A stretch of DNA of 46,382 nucleotides from an uncultured Solirubrobacterales bacterium (GCA_937973575.1 CALJKH010000099.1:1-46382); one strand, 5' to 3'; counted from the first letter of the stretch, positions 32,322 to 40,966 are shown. Program-made: numbers and translations. Notes: generated by a model not told the origin, from the sequence alone.

Positions 32322-33176
32322 TCAGCTTGGTTTGCTGGAGTTGACCTTCTGAAGGAGCGATTGTGCTGTGTCGCTTCCGTTGACTCGCACACGCGGAAGC
32401 TCGTAAGGATTGCCGCTGGGCTTTGCCCAGCCGGGGATTTCAGTCGTGGCGCCTAGGTAGCCGGCGGCCTTGACCTCCTGCTCAACCGCAGAGCTGTACT
32501 TACCCGCTGGGTAACAGAAGAACCACGGGCGCACGCCGAACTTTTTGGCGATCGCCTCACGCGAGCCGACAAGCTCAGCTTGCATCGCGGAGGGCGAGAG
32601 GGTTGTCATGTCTGGGTGGTCGAGGGTGTGGGAGTCGATCTCCCAGCCGTTGTTGATCAGGCCCTTGATCGCGCGCACGGGTATGCCCTTGTCGCCAATG
32701 TTCTTGACCTCAAGGTTCAGGACTCCAGGCCAGCCAGCTGCCTTCAACGCAGGGGCGGCGTGAGTCCAGTGGCTTAGGTAACCGTCGTCGAATGACACGA
32801 CGATCGGCTTCTGCGGAAGTTCGCTCGTCCCGTGCCAAGCGCTCCACAGCTGGTTCAGGGTGATGCCTTGGTAGCCAGCTGCTTTCAAGGCTTGAATTTC
32901 AGCAGCGAAGGTCTCCTTCGCAACCCAAAGATCCGGGTAAGCGGCACCAGCCTTCGCAGCGCTAACGACGTGGTACATCAGGATCGGAACTGGGGTTGTC
33001 TTAGCCGTGGTGTTTGGCATCAGCGGCTTCGCCCATGTCGATGGCCCTAGTTGGGGGGCGGAGGCAGCCCTCTGTTTGCTCGAGGAGGAAGTTGATTTCC
33101 CGTTGCTGCCGCAAGCGGGCAGAGTGAGGGCGACGAGTAGAGCGGAAGCTGTGAGCGCGATTCGACGAGGGGTCAT
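32322..33176 (-). CDS. Polysaccharide deacetylase (NodB-type) lipoprotein
   Basis: A 284-residue lipoprotein (signal MTPRRIALTASALLVALTLPACG, lipobox LPAC) with an S/K/Q spacer. The NodB domain carries PVPILMYHVVS, the metal aspartates in VVSFDDGYLSHW, HTLDHPDM with the two metal histidines, and FFCYPAGKYS as the substrate-side motif. It should remove acetyl groups from a cell-wall or capsule polysaccharide outside the membrane. ATG 33176 is preferred over GTG 33188 because GGTGAT lies seven to eight bases before it; both give a usable signal. Confidence 0.88.
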   Translation of the reverse strand: MTPRRIALTASALLVALTLPACGSNGKSTSSSSKQRAASAPQLGPSTWAKPLMPNTTAKTTPVPILMYHVVSAAKAGAAYPDLWVAKETFAAEIQALKAAGYQGITLNQLWSAWHGTSELPQKPIVVSFDDGYLSHWTHAAPALKAAGWPGVLNLEVKNIGDKGIPVRAIKGLINNGWEIDSHTLDHPDMTTLSPSAMQAELVGSREAIAKKFGVRPWFFCYPAGKYSSAVEQEVKAAGYLGATTEIPGWAKPSGNPYELPRVRVNGSDTAQSLLQKVNSSKPS

Positions 33177-33267
33177 GTTTGTGATCACCAGCCGAGTGTA
33201 TGTATGGCCGCCGCCGGGTCGAGATCGGCCCGTAGGTAAGTGTAAGCAAGGTCACACTTCATTCACT

Positions 33268-33282
33268 TACTAATGATTAGTA
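33268..33282. promoter_or_regulatory. 15-base palindrome upstream of yceI
   Basis: TACTAATGATTAGTA is a perfect odd-centred inverted repeat 33 bases before the YceI start, and it overlaps a possible -10 (TAGTAT, 33278-33283). The AT-rich TACTA/TAGTA arms resemble MarR/DUF24-type operators. This is a resemblance only. Confidence 0.5.
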
Positions 33283-33315
33283 TTGCCTCAACCAATCAAA
33301 CAGAAGGAGTAGTAC

Positions 33316-33855
33316 ATGTCAGACATCACAGGAACTTGGAATGCGGAATCGAGCCACTCGCGAGTTGGCTTCTCCGTAAAGCACCTCGGCATCTCAACGG
33401 TTCACGGCGAGTTTGGGGACTTTGAAGGCTCACTCACAGTCGGTGAAGATGGCCTCGCCGGAGCAAAGCTCGTCGGCACCGTCAAGGTTGCTTCCGTTGA
33501 CACCAAGGAAGAGGCTCGTGACGAGCACCTCCGCAGCGCGGACTTCTTTGACGCTGAGAACAACCCAAACATCACCTTCGAGTCAACCTCAATCGCACCT
33601 GACGGTGATGACGAGTTCAAGGTCAAGGGAAACCTGACGATCAACGGCGTTACCAATGAAGTTGAACTTGACGCCGAGCTTGAAGGCTTCGAGATCGACC
33701 CATGGGACAACCAGCGCGTTGGTCTTGAGATCAAGGGCGCAATCTCACGTGGTGACTTCGGCATGAAGTTCAACCAGGCTCTTGGCAGCGGCAACGTGCT
33801 CGTTGGCGACAAGGTCAAGCTCAACCTTGATATCTCGGCCGTCAAGCAGGCCTAA
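33316..33855 (+). CDS. YceI-family protein
   Basis: A 179-residue beta-barrel protein of the YceI family, which binds isoprenoid or fatty-acid-type ligands. The family opening GTWNAESSHSRVGFSVKHLGISTVHGEFGDFEG is complete, as are ASVDTKEEARDEHLRSADFFDAENNPNITFES and the closing GDKVKLNLDIS. It has no signal peptide, so it is probably cytosolic, as is usual in actinobacteria. AGAAGGAG lies before the ATG. A palindrome sits over the likely promoter. Confidence 0.95.
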   Translation: MSDITGTWNAESSHSRVGFSVKHLGISTVHGEFGDFEGSLTVGEDGLAGAKLVGTVKVASVDTKEEARDEHLRSADFFDAENNPNITFESTSIAPDGDDEFKVKGNLTINGVTNEVELDAELEGFEIDPWDNQRVGLEIKGAISRGDFGMKFNQALGSGNVLVGDKVKLNLDISAVKQA

Positions 33856-33868
33856 GTAGGCAGGTCAC

Positions 33869-33898
33869 CCTCGGCGAGGCCGAGGCGATTGACTTTTT
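33869..33898 (+). terminator. Weak terminator after yceI
   Basis: CCTCGGC and GCCGAGG form a seven-pair stem with a three-base loop, 14 bases after the yceI stop. A TTTTT run follows after eight bases, too far for a strong intrinsic terminator. Confidence 0.45.
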
Positions 33899-33962
33899 GG
33901 AGGTCCGGGAGCTAACGCCCGGGCCTCTTCTATTGCGCGGAACGCTGTGTAAGGATGCGGAT

Positions 33963-34886
33963 GTGGAAGCCGCCAACGCAAACCTCGCTGTTGACCTGAC
34001 AGGCCTGTCAAAGGTCTACGGCACGCGCAGAGTCGTTGACTCGCTCGACTTGAATATTCGCCGCGGCAGCATCTGCGGCCTTGTCGGCCCTAACGGTGCT
34101 GGCAAGACCACAGCTATCCGCATGGTGCTTGGCTTGATTGGCCGAGACGAGGGTGACGGCCTTGTCCTTGGACATCAGCTCGACGATCGCATTGGCTACC
34201 TGCCAAAGGTTGGCGCGCTGATTGAGGGGCCGGCCTTCACTCCGTCTCTCTCTGCTCGAAAGAACCTCCTTGTCCTCACGAGGCTCATTGGCCTAGAGGA
34301 CACCAGGGCCGACGAAGTGCTTCAGCAGGTTGGTCTAGGTGACCGGATGACCGACAAGGCGAAGACTTACTCGCTAGGCATGCGCCAGCGTCTCGGGATC
34401 GCAGCCGCACTCCTTACATCGCCAGAGCTACTGGTCCTAGATGAGCCAACCAATGGCCTTGACCCTGCTGGCATTCGTGAGATCCGCGATCTGCTCCGAG
34501 CCCTTGCCGATTCCGGTGTGGCCGTTCTTGTTTCTAGCCACCTGCTCGGCGAGCTCCAAGCAATCTGCGATGACATTGTTGTGATTGACAACGGCAAGGT
34601 TGGTTACTCAGGCAGCGTGCAAGGAATCATTGCCGGCCAAAGCTCCCAGGTAGTCGCTCGGCCAGCCGATCCAGGCCAGCTCCAAGCTCTCCAATCATTG
34701 GCCCAGAGGTTTGGTACTGCCACCGTTTACGACAACGGCACTGTTGGCTTTGATGGCGAGCAGGATCAAGCTGCGGAGCTCAACAAGGCAGCATTTGAGG
34801 CCGGGATTCTCCTCAGTGGGCTAGGGATTGTTCGGCCGACCCTTGAGCAGGCGTTCTTTGCGATGACAGAGGGTGACGACCAATGA
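33963..34886 (+). CDS. ABC transporter ATP-binding protein (ABC-2 type)
   Basis: A 307-residue ATPase. Walker A is GPNGAGKTT (42-50), the signature is YSLGMRQRLG, and Walker B is LLVLDEPTNGLDPAG followed by the switch region SSHLLGEL. A C-terminal regulatory domain of about 80 residues is typical of exporters of the CcmA/DrrA class. GTG 33963 is chosen because AAGGA lies seven bases before it; a TTG 22 codons earlier has no support. Its stop overlaps the permease start, so the two form one exporter. Confidence 0.9.
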   Translation: MEAANANLAVDLTGLSKVYGTRRVVDSLDLNIRRGSICGLVGPNGAGKTTAIRMVLGLIGRDEGDGLVLGHQLDDRIGYLPKVGALIEGPAFTPSLSARKNLLVLTRLIGLEDTRADEVLQQVGLGDRMTDKAKTYSLGMRQRLGIAAALLTSPELLVLDEPTNGLDPAGIREIRDLLRALADSGVAVLVSSHLLGELQAICDDIVVIDNGKVGYSGSVQGIIAGQSSQVVARPADPGQLQALQSLAQRFGTATVYDNGTVGFDGEQDQAAELNKAAFEAGILLSGLGIVRPTLEQAFFAMTEGDDQ

Positions 34887-35674
34887 TTGGAGTCATCCGA
34901 AGTGAGTGGGTCAAGCTTCGCCGTCCCGCCTACCTCTGGGTGCCGTTCGGACTGACTATCGCTTTCACTTTGCTCTTCACGATCGTCCCAATCCTCAGCG
35001 CTGTAAGGGTTCCTGATCCAAAGAGCCGGCGTGAGCCGATCCTCGTTTCGGACCTCACCGATTCTCACGGGGCGGTTCTGTCTGTCAATGCCGTCTACGG
35101 GCTGATCGCAATGATCGCGCTAGTCATCTTTGCCGCAGCAGTCGCCACCGAATACAGCAATGGGACCATCAGAAATCTGCTTATCCGAGAGCCGCGGCGG
35201 GTGCGGCTGATGCTGTTCCGGTGGCTTGGACTAATTAGTTGGGCGGCGCTGCTGGTGTTCGTCTTTGTTGTCGTGGGCGTTGTCTCAGGGCTGGTGACCA
35301 TGGGTACGCAGGGTTACTCAACGAGCGAGTGGTTTGGCAGCTCTGGGTTGCAACACATTGGTTCAACCTTCATCTACCTCTGGCTCGCGCTGTCCCTCTT
35401 CGCAACCTTTGGGTCGATCCTCGCGCTGCTACTGAAGTCGTCTGTCGCATCAATTGGAATTGGCATCGCATGGTTCCTGATCGTCGAGAACCTTCTCGGC
35501 GCGCTTGTCTCAGGGACCAATGATTGGCTCCCAGGAAACATCATCACCTCAGTTGCTCACGGTGGGGACGATGCCCACGGGTTCTGGGATGGGCTAGCTC
35601 TTATCGCTGGCTACATCGCTGTACTTGGCGGAGCATCGCTCGCTCTATTTAGCCGTAATGACGTCAGCTCTTAG
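34883..35674 (+). CDS. ABC-2 type transporter permease
   Basis: A 263-residue membrane protein with about six hydrophobic segments. The start MIGVIRSEWVKLRRPAYLW is typical of ABC-2 permeases, as is FAAAVATEYSNGTIRNLLIREPRR, the conserved loop after TM2. It pairs with the upstream ATPase (ATGA overlap). Substrate unknown. Its 3' end overlaps the convergent ribbon-helix-helix gene by four bases. Confidence 0.88.
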   Translation: MIGVIRSEWVKLRRPAYLWVPFGLTIAFTLLFTIVPILSAVRVPDPKSRREPILVSDLTDSHGAVLSVNAVYGLIAMIALVIFAAAVATEYSNGTIRNLLIREPRRVRLMLFRWLGLISWAALLVFVFVVVGVVSGLVTMGTQGYSTSEWFGSSGLQHIGSTFIYLWLALSLFATFGSILALLLKSSVASIGIGIAWFLIVENLLGALVSGTNDWLPGNIITSVAHGGDDAHGFWDGLALIAGYIAVLGGASLALFSRNDVSS

Positions 35675-35880
35675 ATAGCGCGGGCCCAAGGCGATGAGGC
35701 CTCGGGAGATCTGCGCCAAGCGATCCGGCGCAACTCGGCAGCGACCCGTTCTGTCTCACGGTCAACGACACCGGCGAGTAGATCGTGGATCAGTTCATCA
35801 CGGTTGAGGTGCCGCTCAGCAGCCAGTCGATCCAAGCGAGCGCAGAGGTAAGTGGGCATTTCTACAAGGACTTTTGTCAC
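35671..35880 (-). CDS. Ribbon-helix-helix (CopG-type) DNA-binding protein
   Basis: A 69-residue protein starting at GTG 35880. MTKVLVEMPTYLCARLDRLAAERHLNRDELIHDLLAG fits a ribbon-helix-helix fold: one strand, then two helices split by the NRDE turn. Its C-terminal tail is Arg-rich. Antitoxins of this class are usually followed by a toxin gene, but none is adjacent; the permease end overlaps it. It may be an orphan antitoxin or small regulator. Confidence 0.55.
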   Translation of the reverse strand: MTKVLVEMPTYLCARLDRLAAERHLNRDELIHDLLAGVVDRETERVAAELRRIAWRRSPEASSPWARAI

Positions 35881-36001
35881 CGTTTCTTCACCACTTCGAT
35901 CATGCCCTGCGGCTGGGCTACCGCAACCGCACAGTTCCGCAGGTGTTGATGTGGGTATGCCGAACGGCCGACGACCAAGCAGGTCCGACTATCCTCGGGC
36001 T

Positions 36002-38074
36002 GTGAAGCGCGATCCCTCCCGCACAAAGTCGCGCAGATTTGCATTGGCTGCCGTCCTGGCATTGCTGCCAGCCTTGGCATTCACAGCCTTCGCTAGCGCT
36101 GGTGGATCATCAGGCACGGACCTCCCTGTGGGGCTTGAGGCTCGCACTGTGGCAAGTGGACTGAATGCCCCGGTTGCGGCAAGTTGGGCACCTGACGGTC
36201 GAGTGTTCATCGCTGAGAAGAGCGGAACAGTCAAAGTCGTGCTGCCTGGCGAGGCACCTACGGCTCGAGCTCTGTATGACCTTTCAGACCATGTTGCCAC
36301 CTACATAGACAGGGGGCTGCTTGGGATTGCTGTCGATAGCGACTTTGCCCACAACGGATACGTCTGGCTGCTCTACACCTACGACTCTGACTCGTCAGAC
36401 ACTGCCGGCCCAAAGACAGCGCGGCTGTCGCGGATCAAGGTCGGCGCTGGCGCGACTCTCATTGGAGAGGAATTACCAGTGCTGGGTGTTCAAGGAACAA
36501 GCGCCTGCCCCTCGCCAGCTGCGGCACTTGACTGCATGCCGTCTGATGGCATGTCCCACAGCATCGGCACCGTCAGGTCAGACCCTGACGGCAGCCTCTG
36601 GGTTGGCATTGGAGACGGAGTGACGCCCGGTTCGTTGTCGCCGACAATCATGCGCGCTCTTAACCCCAATGTGATGAGCGGCGCGATCATGCATGTTGAC
36701 CGCAACGGGCACGGCCTCAAAGTTCATCCGTTCTGCCCAAAGACGAAGACCCTTACGGCCTCCTGCACCAAGGTCTTCGCCAAGGGCTTCCGCAATCCAT
36801 TTCGTTTCACGCTTCTCGGCAAGGGCAAGGTTGCTGTTGGCGATGTTGGCTTCAATGCGACCGAGGAGCTTGATGTAGCCACTGCAGGCAAGTCTTTTGG
36901 CTGGCCGTGTAGGGAAGGCGCTCACCCTCAGTCGGTCTACGCGAACACTTCGGCCTGCAAGAAGGTCAAGCGATCCACCCAGACGGATCCTGTGTACGAA
37001 TATCCGCATGAGGGCGCAAGCGCCGCGATTATGACCGGCCCTGTCTTGGGGAATGAGTGGCCTGAGGGCCAGCGCGGCAAGCTTGTCGTTGCTGATTACG
37101 CCCGCGGCACAGCGGGACTTTTTGACCTTGCTGACCCCGCAGCGAATCTCGCTCCGTTAGCAACTGGGCTGATGGCAGTTGTCGATATGGAGCCAGTGCC
37201 AGGCGGCGGTATTGGAATGGTTGAGTCTGGATTCATGTTTAGCGGGGTTGTCCCCGGCCGCGTCTGGGTTCTTGAGCCCGCTGGCGCAAGTCAGCGGCCG
37301 TGGCTTAAGCCTGTGGCGACGGTCAGCGGGCAGACGGTGAACTTCGATGCGCGCGCCCTTGATGCTGATTCCACCAATCTGACCTACGAGTGGGATTTCG
37401 GTGATGACACCACGGGCACTGGCGCGACTCCCTCGCATGCCTACTCAGAACCAGGGCTCTACCGAGCAAAGGTCACAGTCTCAGACGGCACCGAGTCCGG
37501 GTCGGACATAGTGCCAGTTGCAGCTGGCCTGCCAGCTCCTTCGGTTGGGATCAGCTCGCCATCTGATGGCACAACTGTTGCTGGTGGGCAGGTGATTAAT
37601 CTGCGCGGCTCTGCGACCCTTGGCGGCCAAGCGCTGCCGTCAACCGCCCTGTCTTGGACCTTGGTGCTCCACCATGGAGGCCACGACCATTTCCTCACTA
37701 GCTTCAACGGGCCGCTGGGCAGTGTTGAAATTCCTCAGGACCACAACATTGACTCATCCTTTGACCTAGTGCTGAAGGCGAAGACTGCCCAAGGTCAGTC
37801 GGCGTATGTACGGCGGTCGCTCCACTACAAATCGCAGAGTCTTAACTTGTCAACATCAGTGGGCGTCAAGGTCGGCTGGGCTGGTGATTCGGTCAGCGGG
37901 TCCGCGGAGACCGCAGTTGGCCTGAAGTCAGGACTTACGGTGCCTGCATCGGTGACTGTCGCCGGCAAGCGGTGGAAGTTCTCTGCCTGGTCGGATGGCT
38001 CGCATAGTGCGACGCGCACCTTCACGATGCCCGACCGCGCTGTGACTTTGCGTGCGAATTACATCCGCCGCTAG
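36002..38074 (+). CDS. Soluble glucose/sorbosone dehydrogenase-like propeller with PKD domain
   Basis: A secreted protein of about 690 residues. After a signal segment (RRFALAAVLALLPALAFTAFASA), a PQQ-dependent sugar-dehydrogenase-type propeller spans roughly 40-420. It has VASGLNAPVAASWAPDGRVFIAEKSG, RGLLGIAVDSDFAHNGYVWLLYTY, HSIGTVRSDPDGSLWVGIGDG (candidate catalytic His) and FAKGFRNPFRFTLL. A PKD domain follows (YEWDFGDDTTGTGATPSHAYSEPGLY), then an Ig-like region and a C-terminal InlB-repeat-like tail (WSDGSHSATRTFTMP.RAVTLRANY). The start is uncertain: GTG 36002 has a TATCC sequence about ten bases before it, suggesting a leaderless message; ATG 35957 is the alternative. The gene ends one base before the convergent VapC-like stop. 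Confidence 0.82.
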   Translation: MKRDPSRTKSRRFALAAVLALLPALAFTAFASAGGSSGTDLPVGLEARTVASGLNAPVAASWAPDGRVFIAEKSGTVKVVLPGEAPTARALYDLSDHVATYIDRGLLGIAVDSDFAHNGYVWLLYTYDSDSSDTAGPKTARLSRIKVGAGATLIGEELPVLGVQGTSACPSPAAALDCMPSDGMSHSIGTVRSDPDGSLWVGIGDGVTPGSLSPTIMRALNPNVMSGAIMHVDRNGHGLKVHPFCPKTKTLTASCTKVFAKGFRNPFRFTLLGKGKVAVGDVGFNATEELDVATAGKSFGWPCREGAHPQSVYANTSACKKVKRSTQTDPVYEYPHEGASAAIMTGPVLGNEWPEGQRGKLVVADYARGTAGLFDLADPAANLAPLATGLMAVVDMEPVPGGGIGMVESGFMFSGVVPGRVWVLEPAGASQRPWLKPVATVSGQTVNFDARALDADSTNLTYEWDFGDDTTGTGATPSHAYSEPGLYRAKVTVSDGTESGSDIVPVAAGLPAPSVGISSPSDGTTVAGGQVINLRGSATLGGQALPSTALSWTLVLHHGGHDHFLTSFNGPLGSVEIPQDHNIDSSFDLVLKAKTAQGQSAYVRRSLHYKSQSLNLSTSVGVKVGWAGDSVSGSAETAVGLKSGLTVPASVTVAGKRWKFSAWSDGSHSATRTFTMPDRAVTLRANYIRR

Positions 38075-38488
38075 TTAGGCGGCGATCGCCTCTAGAGCCT
38101 GCTGTGGTGTGACGGCCCAGCCAGGTTCGACTAGGTCTTTCATGTCAAGGCTCACAAGCTTCATGTTGCGAGTCAGTGATGCGATGACATAGGCACCGTC
38201 GTAAGCGCTTAAGGGGTGCTGTTCGCACAAGTCCTCAAGTGCGGTCAATTCTGTCTCGGAAAGCGACATCACCCGGCCGGAAGTAATCGCGGATATCTCA
38301 CGTCCGACTGGAAGACGCGCGGTCCCGGCTTTACGACGGGAGCGAACATTGATCACCTCGAGAAGAGTTAGATCAAGAGCTGCAGGCATGGCATCGGGGT
38401 GCGTGAGAAGAGCTTCAGCGGCTTCGGTGCTTGAGTTGGAGTCATCGTCCGAGGCGAGCCAAACACTCGCGTCAATCAAATGAATCAA
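38075..38488 (-). CDS. PIN-domain (VapC-like) toxin ribonuclease
   Basis: A 137-residue PIN-domain protein. Acidic metal ligands are visible in order: Asp in LIDASVW, Glu in LLEVINV, Asp in AYDGAYVIAS and Asp in VSLDMKDL. VapC toxins cut RNA, often tRNA or rRNA, when freed from their antitoxin. Its ATG overlaps the antitoxin stop by four bases, the usual VapBC coupling. Confidence 0.88.
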   Translation of the reverse strand: MIHLIDASVWLASDDDSNSSTEAAEALLTHPDAMPAALDLTLLEVINVRSRRKAGTARLPVGREISAITSGRVMSLSETELTALEDLCEQHPLSAYDGAYVIASLTRNMKLVSLDMKDLVEPGWAVTPQQALEAIAA

Positions 38489-38718
38489 TGCTTAGGCCTG
38501 CCTTCCTTAACGGCTCGCACTGAGTCACCCTCGTAGGTACCTCGATGAGAATCGATAAGGGCCTTGATCTCTAGAGGTGAGAGCTTCCGAGGTGCGCCTA
38601 TGCGCTCGCGCATTACGTCCTGAAGTAGTCCGCTGCGAGTCTTGCCTAGCGAATCAGCAAGTGAGTCAAACTCAGTCAGGAGGTCAACTGGGACCGAGAT
38701 CAGAACCTTCTTGAACAT
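38485..38718 (-). CDS. VapB-like ribbon-helix-helix antitoxin
   Basis: A 77-residue protein with MFKKVLISVPVDLLTEFDSLADSLGKTRSGLLQDVM, a ribbon-helix-helix DNA-binding domain, and a C-terminal tail that would wrap the toxin. Start ATG 38718 is fixed by the domain boundary and by a promoter immediately upstream; the earlier ATG at 38787 is not supported. It pairs with the PIN toxin next to it and should autorepress the operon. Confidence 0.85.
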   Translation of the reverse strand: MFKKVLISVPVDLLTEFDSLADSLGKTRSGLLQDVMRERIGAPRKLSPLEIKALIDSHRGTYEGDSVRAVKEGRPKH

Positions 38719-38720
38719 AC

Positions 38721-38738
38721 GTCTAAGTATATACCGAG
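38721..38738 (-). promoter_or_regulatory. vapBC promoter/operator
   Basis: On the minus strand TATACT reads about 8-13 bases before the antitoxin ATG, inside CTCGGTATATACTTAG, whose core GTATATAC (38727-38734) is a perfect palindrome with CT/AG flanks. The close spacing suggests a leaderless message and an operator over the -10. Confidence 0.5.
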
Positions 38739-38860
38739 TATTGCTTACGGCGGGCTGATTACCTAACTGACGGGTCGCGGTTGCCATGTAGTCACCGTGA
38801 CACAGCTAGACCGCCACATGGGCGGTCTGCACAAAGTTGGAACAGAGCTGTTTCGGTTTG

Positions 38861-40363
38861 TTAGCCGACGGCAGGCGGCCCAGTGGGAGGGGTAAGGATC
38901 CCGTCCTCCGCTGCCAACTCTTCTGCGGTAGCCCTCATCTTCGCGAGGCTCGGAACAAAGAGTGCTGCGATTGCGCCGATTGCTAAGACTGCTGCACCCA
39001 AAGGTAGAGCAGCCACAACTCCATCGCTGTAGGCCTGGGGGCTGGCATATGACCCGTGCGACGCGAAGAGAACTCCGAGCATGCTTACTCCCATAACGCC
39101 ACCGACCTCGCGGATCGCATTCGTGGCACCTGAGGCTTGGCCGCTCTCGCTCTGGCGGACGCTCGCCAGGACCGCATTCGCTGCAGGCGCAAAGACCAGC
39201 GCCATACCGGCACCACAGATGATGAAGGCCGGCAGGAGATCCACATATGGAACGGTAGGTGTCGAGATTTGCGACATCCAATAGATCGCGATCGCCTGTA
39301 GGGCTAGACCCACTGCAAGAAATGGACGCGCCCCGAACTTGTCGCTGAAGATGCCAGCCAGCGGAGCAACCAGAATCGGCATGCCAGTGAACGGCAGGGT
39401 CCTGATCCCCGATTCAAGCGGGCTATACCCCTGCCCAGTTTGGAAGAACTGTGAGAGGTAGAAGATTGAGCCGAAGACACCAAAGAACATCGCGAAGGAG
39501 ACGACGTTCGTGGCGCTAAAGCCGCGCGACTTAAAGAACCGCATTGGCAGCATTGGGTCTGGTGCTCGCATCTCCCACAGCACAAACCCGATCAAGAGCA
39601 GCACGCCGCCAATCAGGGGAATCAGGATCCCAGGGGTTCCCCAACCGTCGGCTTCGCCGCGAACAATTGCGTAGGTCGCACCGAGCAGGCCCAGTCCAGC
39701 AAGCAAGATTCCTGGAAGGTCCAGCGACCTCTTCTCGCCCCGGCTTTCACGCAGCATCAGAGCTGCAAGGCTGATCACGATGATTCCAATTGGGATGTTG
39801 ATCCCGAAGATCCACTTCCATGAGCCGGCGCCAGCAATTACTGCTCCGCCGACGACTGGGCCTGAGGCGACTCCCAAGCCGCTGACGCCCGACCAGATGC
39901 CTAGCGCCAAGCCGCGCTTGTCACCGGGGAACGCCTCTGCCAGAAGGGTGAGTGTGAGGGGCGTAACGATCGCAGCGCCAAAGCCCTGAGTTGCCCTAGC
40001 GAGGACAAGGAAGTTGATGTCTGGGGAGAGTGCGGCAGCCAAGCTCGAGACGGTGAAGAGGCTGAGGCCGATGATGAACATCCGCTTTCGTCCAAATCGG
40101 TCGCCGAGCGCGGCCGCTGGCATCAGCAGAACTGCGTAAGCGAGCGTGTAAGCGTTAACGGTCCACTCAAGAGACTCGAGTCCGCCGCCCAAGTCCTCGC
40201 GAATGCTCGGTAGGGCAACACCAACAACGAGGTTGTCGAGGGTAACCATGAATAGCGCGACCGAAACAAGGGCCAGCGTCCAGCCAGGGTGAACTCCGGT
40301 CCGGGCGTGCAGTTCCTCCTCTGCGTGGGCGACTTCTTCAGGGGAGGGATTGGGGGCGGTCAT
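38861..40363 (-). CDS. MFS drug exporter, DHA2 (EmrB/QacA) type
   Basis: A 500-residue membrane protein with about 14 hydrophobic segments. MVTLDNLVVGVALPSIREDLG is the DHA2 TM1 motif (LDxTIVNVALP), and LGDRFGRKRMF is the motif A loop between TM2 and TM3. Its ATG overlaps the stop of the TetR gene (ATGA), and AGGAG lies upstream. It probably pumps out a hydrophobic toxicant sensed by that regulator. Confidence 0.9.
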   Translation of the reverse strand: MTAPNPSPEEVAHAEEELHARTGVHPGWTLALVSVALFMVTLDNLVVGVALPSIREDLGGGLESLEWTVNAYTLAYAVLLMPAAALGDRFGRKRMFIIGLSLFTVSSLAAALSPDINFLVLARATQGFGAAIVTPLTLTLLAEAFPGDKRGLALGIWSGVSGLGVASGPVVGGAVIAGAGSWKWIFGINIPIGIIVISLAALMLRESRGEKRSLDLPGILLAGLGLLGATYAIVRGEADGWGTPGILIPLIGGVLLLIGFVLWEMRAPDPMLPMRFFKSRGFSATNVVSFAMFFGVFGSIFYLSQFFQTGQGYSPLESGIRTLPFTGMPILVAPLAGIFSDKFGARPFLAVGLALQAIAIYWMSQISTPTVPYVDLLPAFIICGAGMALVFAPAANAVLASVRQSESGQASGATNAIREVGGVMGVSMLGVLFASHGSYASPQAYSDGVVAALPLGAAVLAIGAIAALFVPSLAKMRATAEELAAEDGILTPPTGPPAVG

Positions 40364-40917
40364 CCTGCGTACTCCTTTGGTTTGTGTCCGAGGGCTTCAG
40401 CCCAAGGCTCGTTGACATCGTTAAAGCCAACGGCAGCTGCCACGTTGAGCAGCATGCCTTCGGCGAAGTAGGGGCGAATTTCTTCTGGTGAGGCTCCGGT
40501 AAGGCGCTCGGCTGTCTCGTAGAGGGTGGCCCAGCCTTCAAGCATTGCTTTGCGGATCTTCGGTTCGCGCGCCGCTGCGGCATTGGCGTGTAGTTGGGCC
40601 AGCAGCACGGTTGGGTCGTCGGCGAGAAGTTCGCCGTAGGCACGACCCATCGCGTCCATCGCAGTCTCACCCGGCTGCGGATTCGCTGCACCGTGTTCGA
40701 AGGCTTCGCGAGTCTTGCTGATGCAATAGGCGACTGTCGCCGCAAAGAGATCCTGCTTTGTGGGGAAGAGGCGGAAGAGGTAGGCCTGGCTGATCCCAGC
40801 CTCATCGGCGATGGCGAGGGTGGGGGTTCCGTAATAGCCGCGCTCGGCGAAATGCCGGTAGGCAACTTCAATGATGACCTTGCGGCGCTGTTCAGCTGTG
40901 GATCTCTGCTTCGGCAT
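40360..40917 (-). CDS. TetR-family repressor of the MFS exporter
   Basis: A 185-residue TetR regulator. The N-terminal helix-turn-helix is AEQRRKVIIEVAYRHFAERGYYGTPTLAIADEAGISQAYLFRLFPTKQDLF, with the usual ligand domain after it. The start is ATG 40917; an upstream GTG at 40935 would translate the operator itself and is rejected. Coupled to the exporter gene, it is expected to repress both until ligand binds. Confidence 0.92.
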   Translation of the reverse strand: MPKQRSTAEQRRKVIIEVAYRHFAERGYYGTPTLAIADEAGISQAYLFRLFPTKQDLFAATVAYCISKTREAFEHGAANPQPGETAMDAMGRAYGELLADDPTVLLAQLHANAAAAREPKIRKAMLEGWATLYETAERLTGASPEEIRPYFAEGMLLNVAAAVGFNDVNEPWAEALGHKPKEYAG

Positions 40918-40919
40918 AA

Positions 40920-40935
40920 GTGAGTGACCACTCAC
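40920..40935. promoter_or_regulatory. TetR operator upstream of the MFS operon
   Basis: GTGAGTG-AC-CACTCAC is an inverted repeat with seven-base arms and a two-base centre, directly before the TetR ATG. Position and form fit an autoregulatory TetR operator. Confidence 0.7.
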
Positions 40936-40966
40936 AAACTAGCAAGAAACGCTCAAAGAAGCGCGC

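Noticed and set aside
40918..40935. GTG 40935 as start of the TetR regulator of the MFS exporter
   Set aside because: The six extra codons are exactly the palindromic operator sequence; ATG 40917 begins the normal TetR N-terminus.
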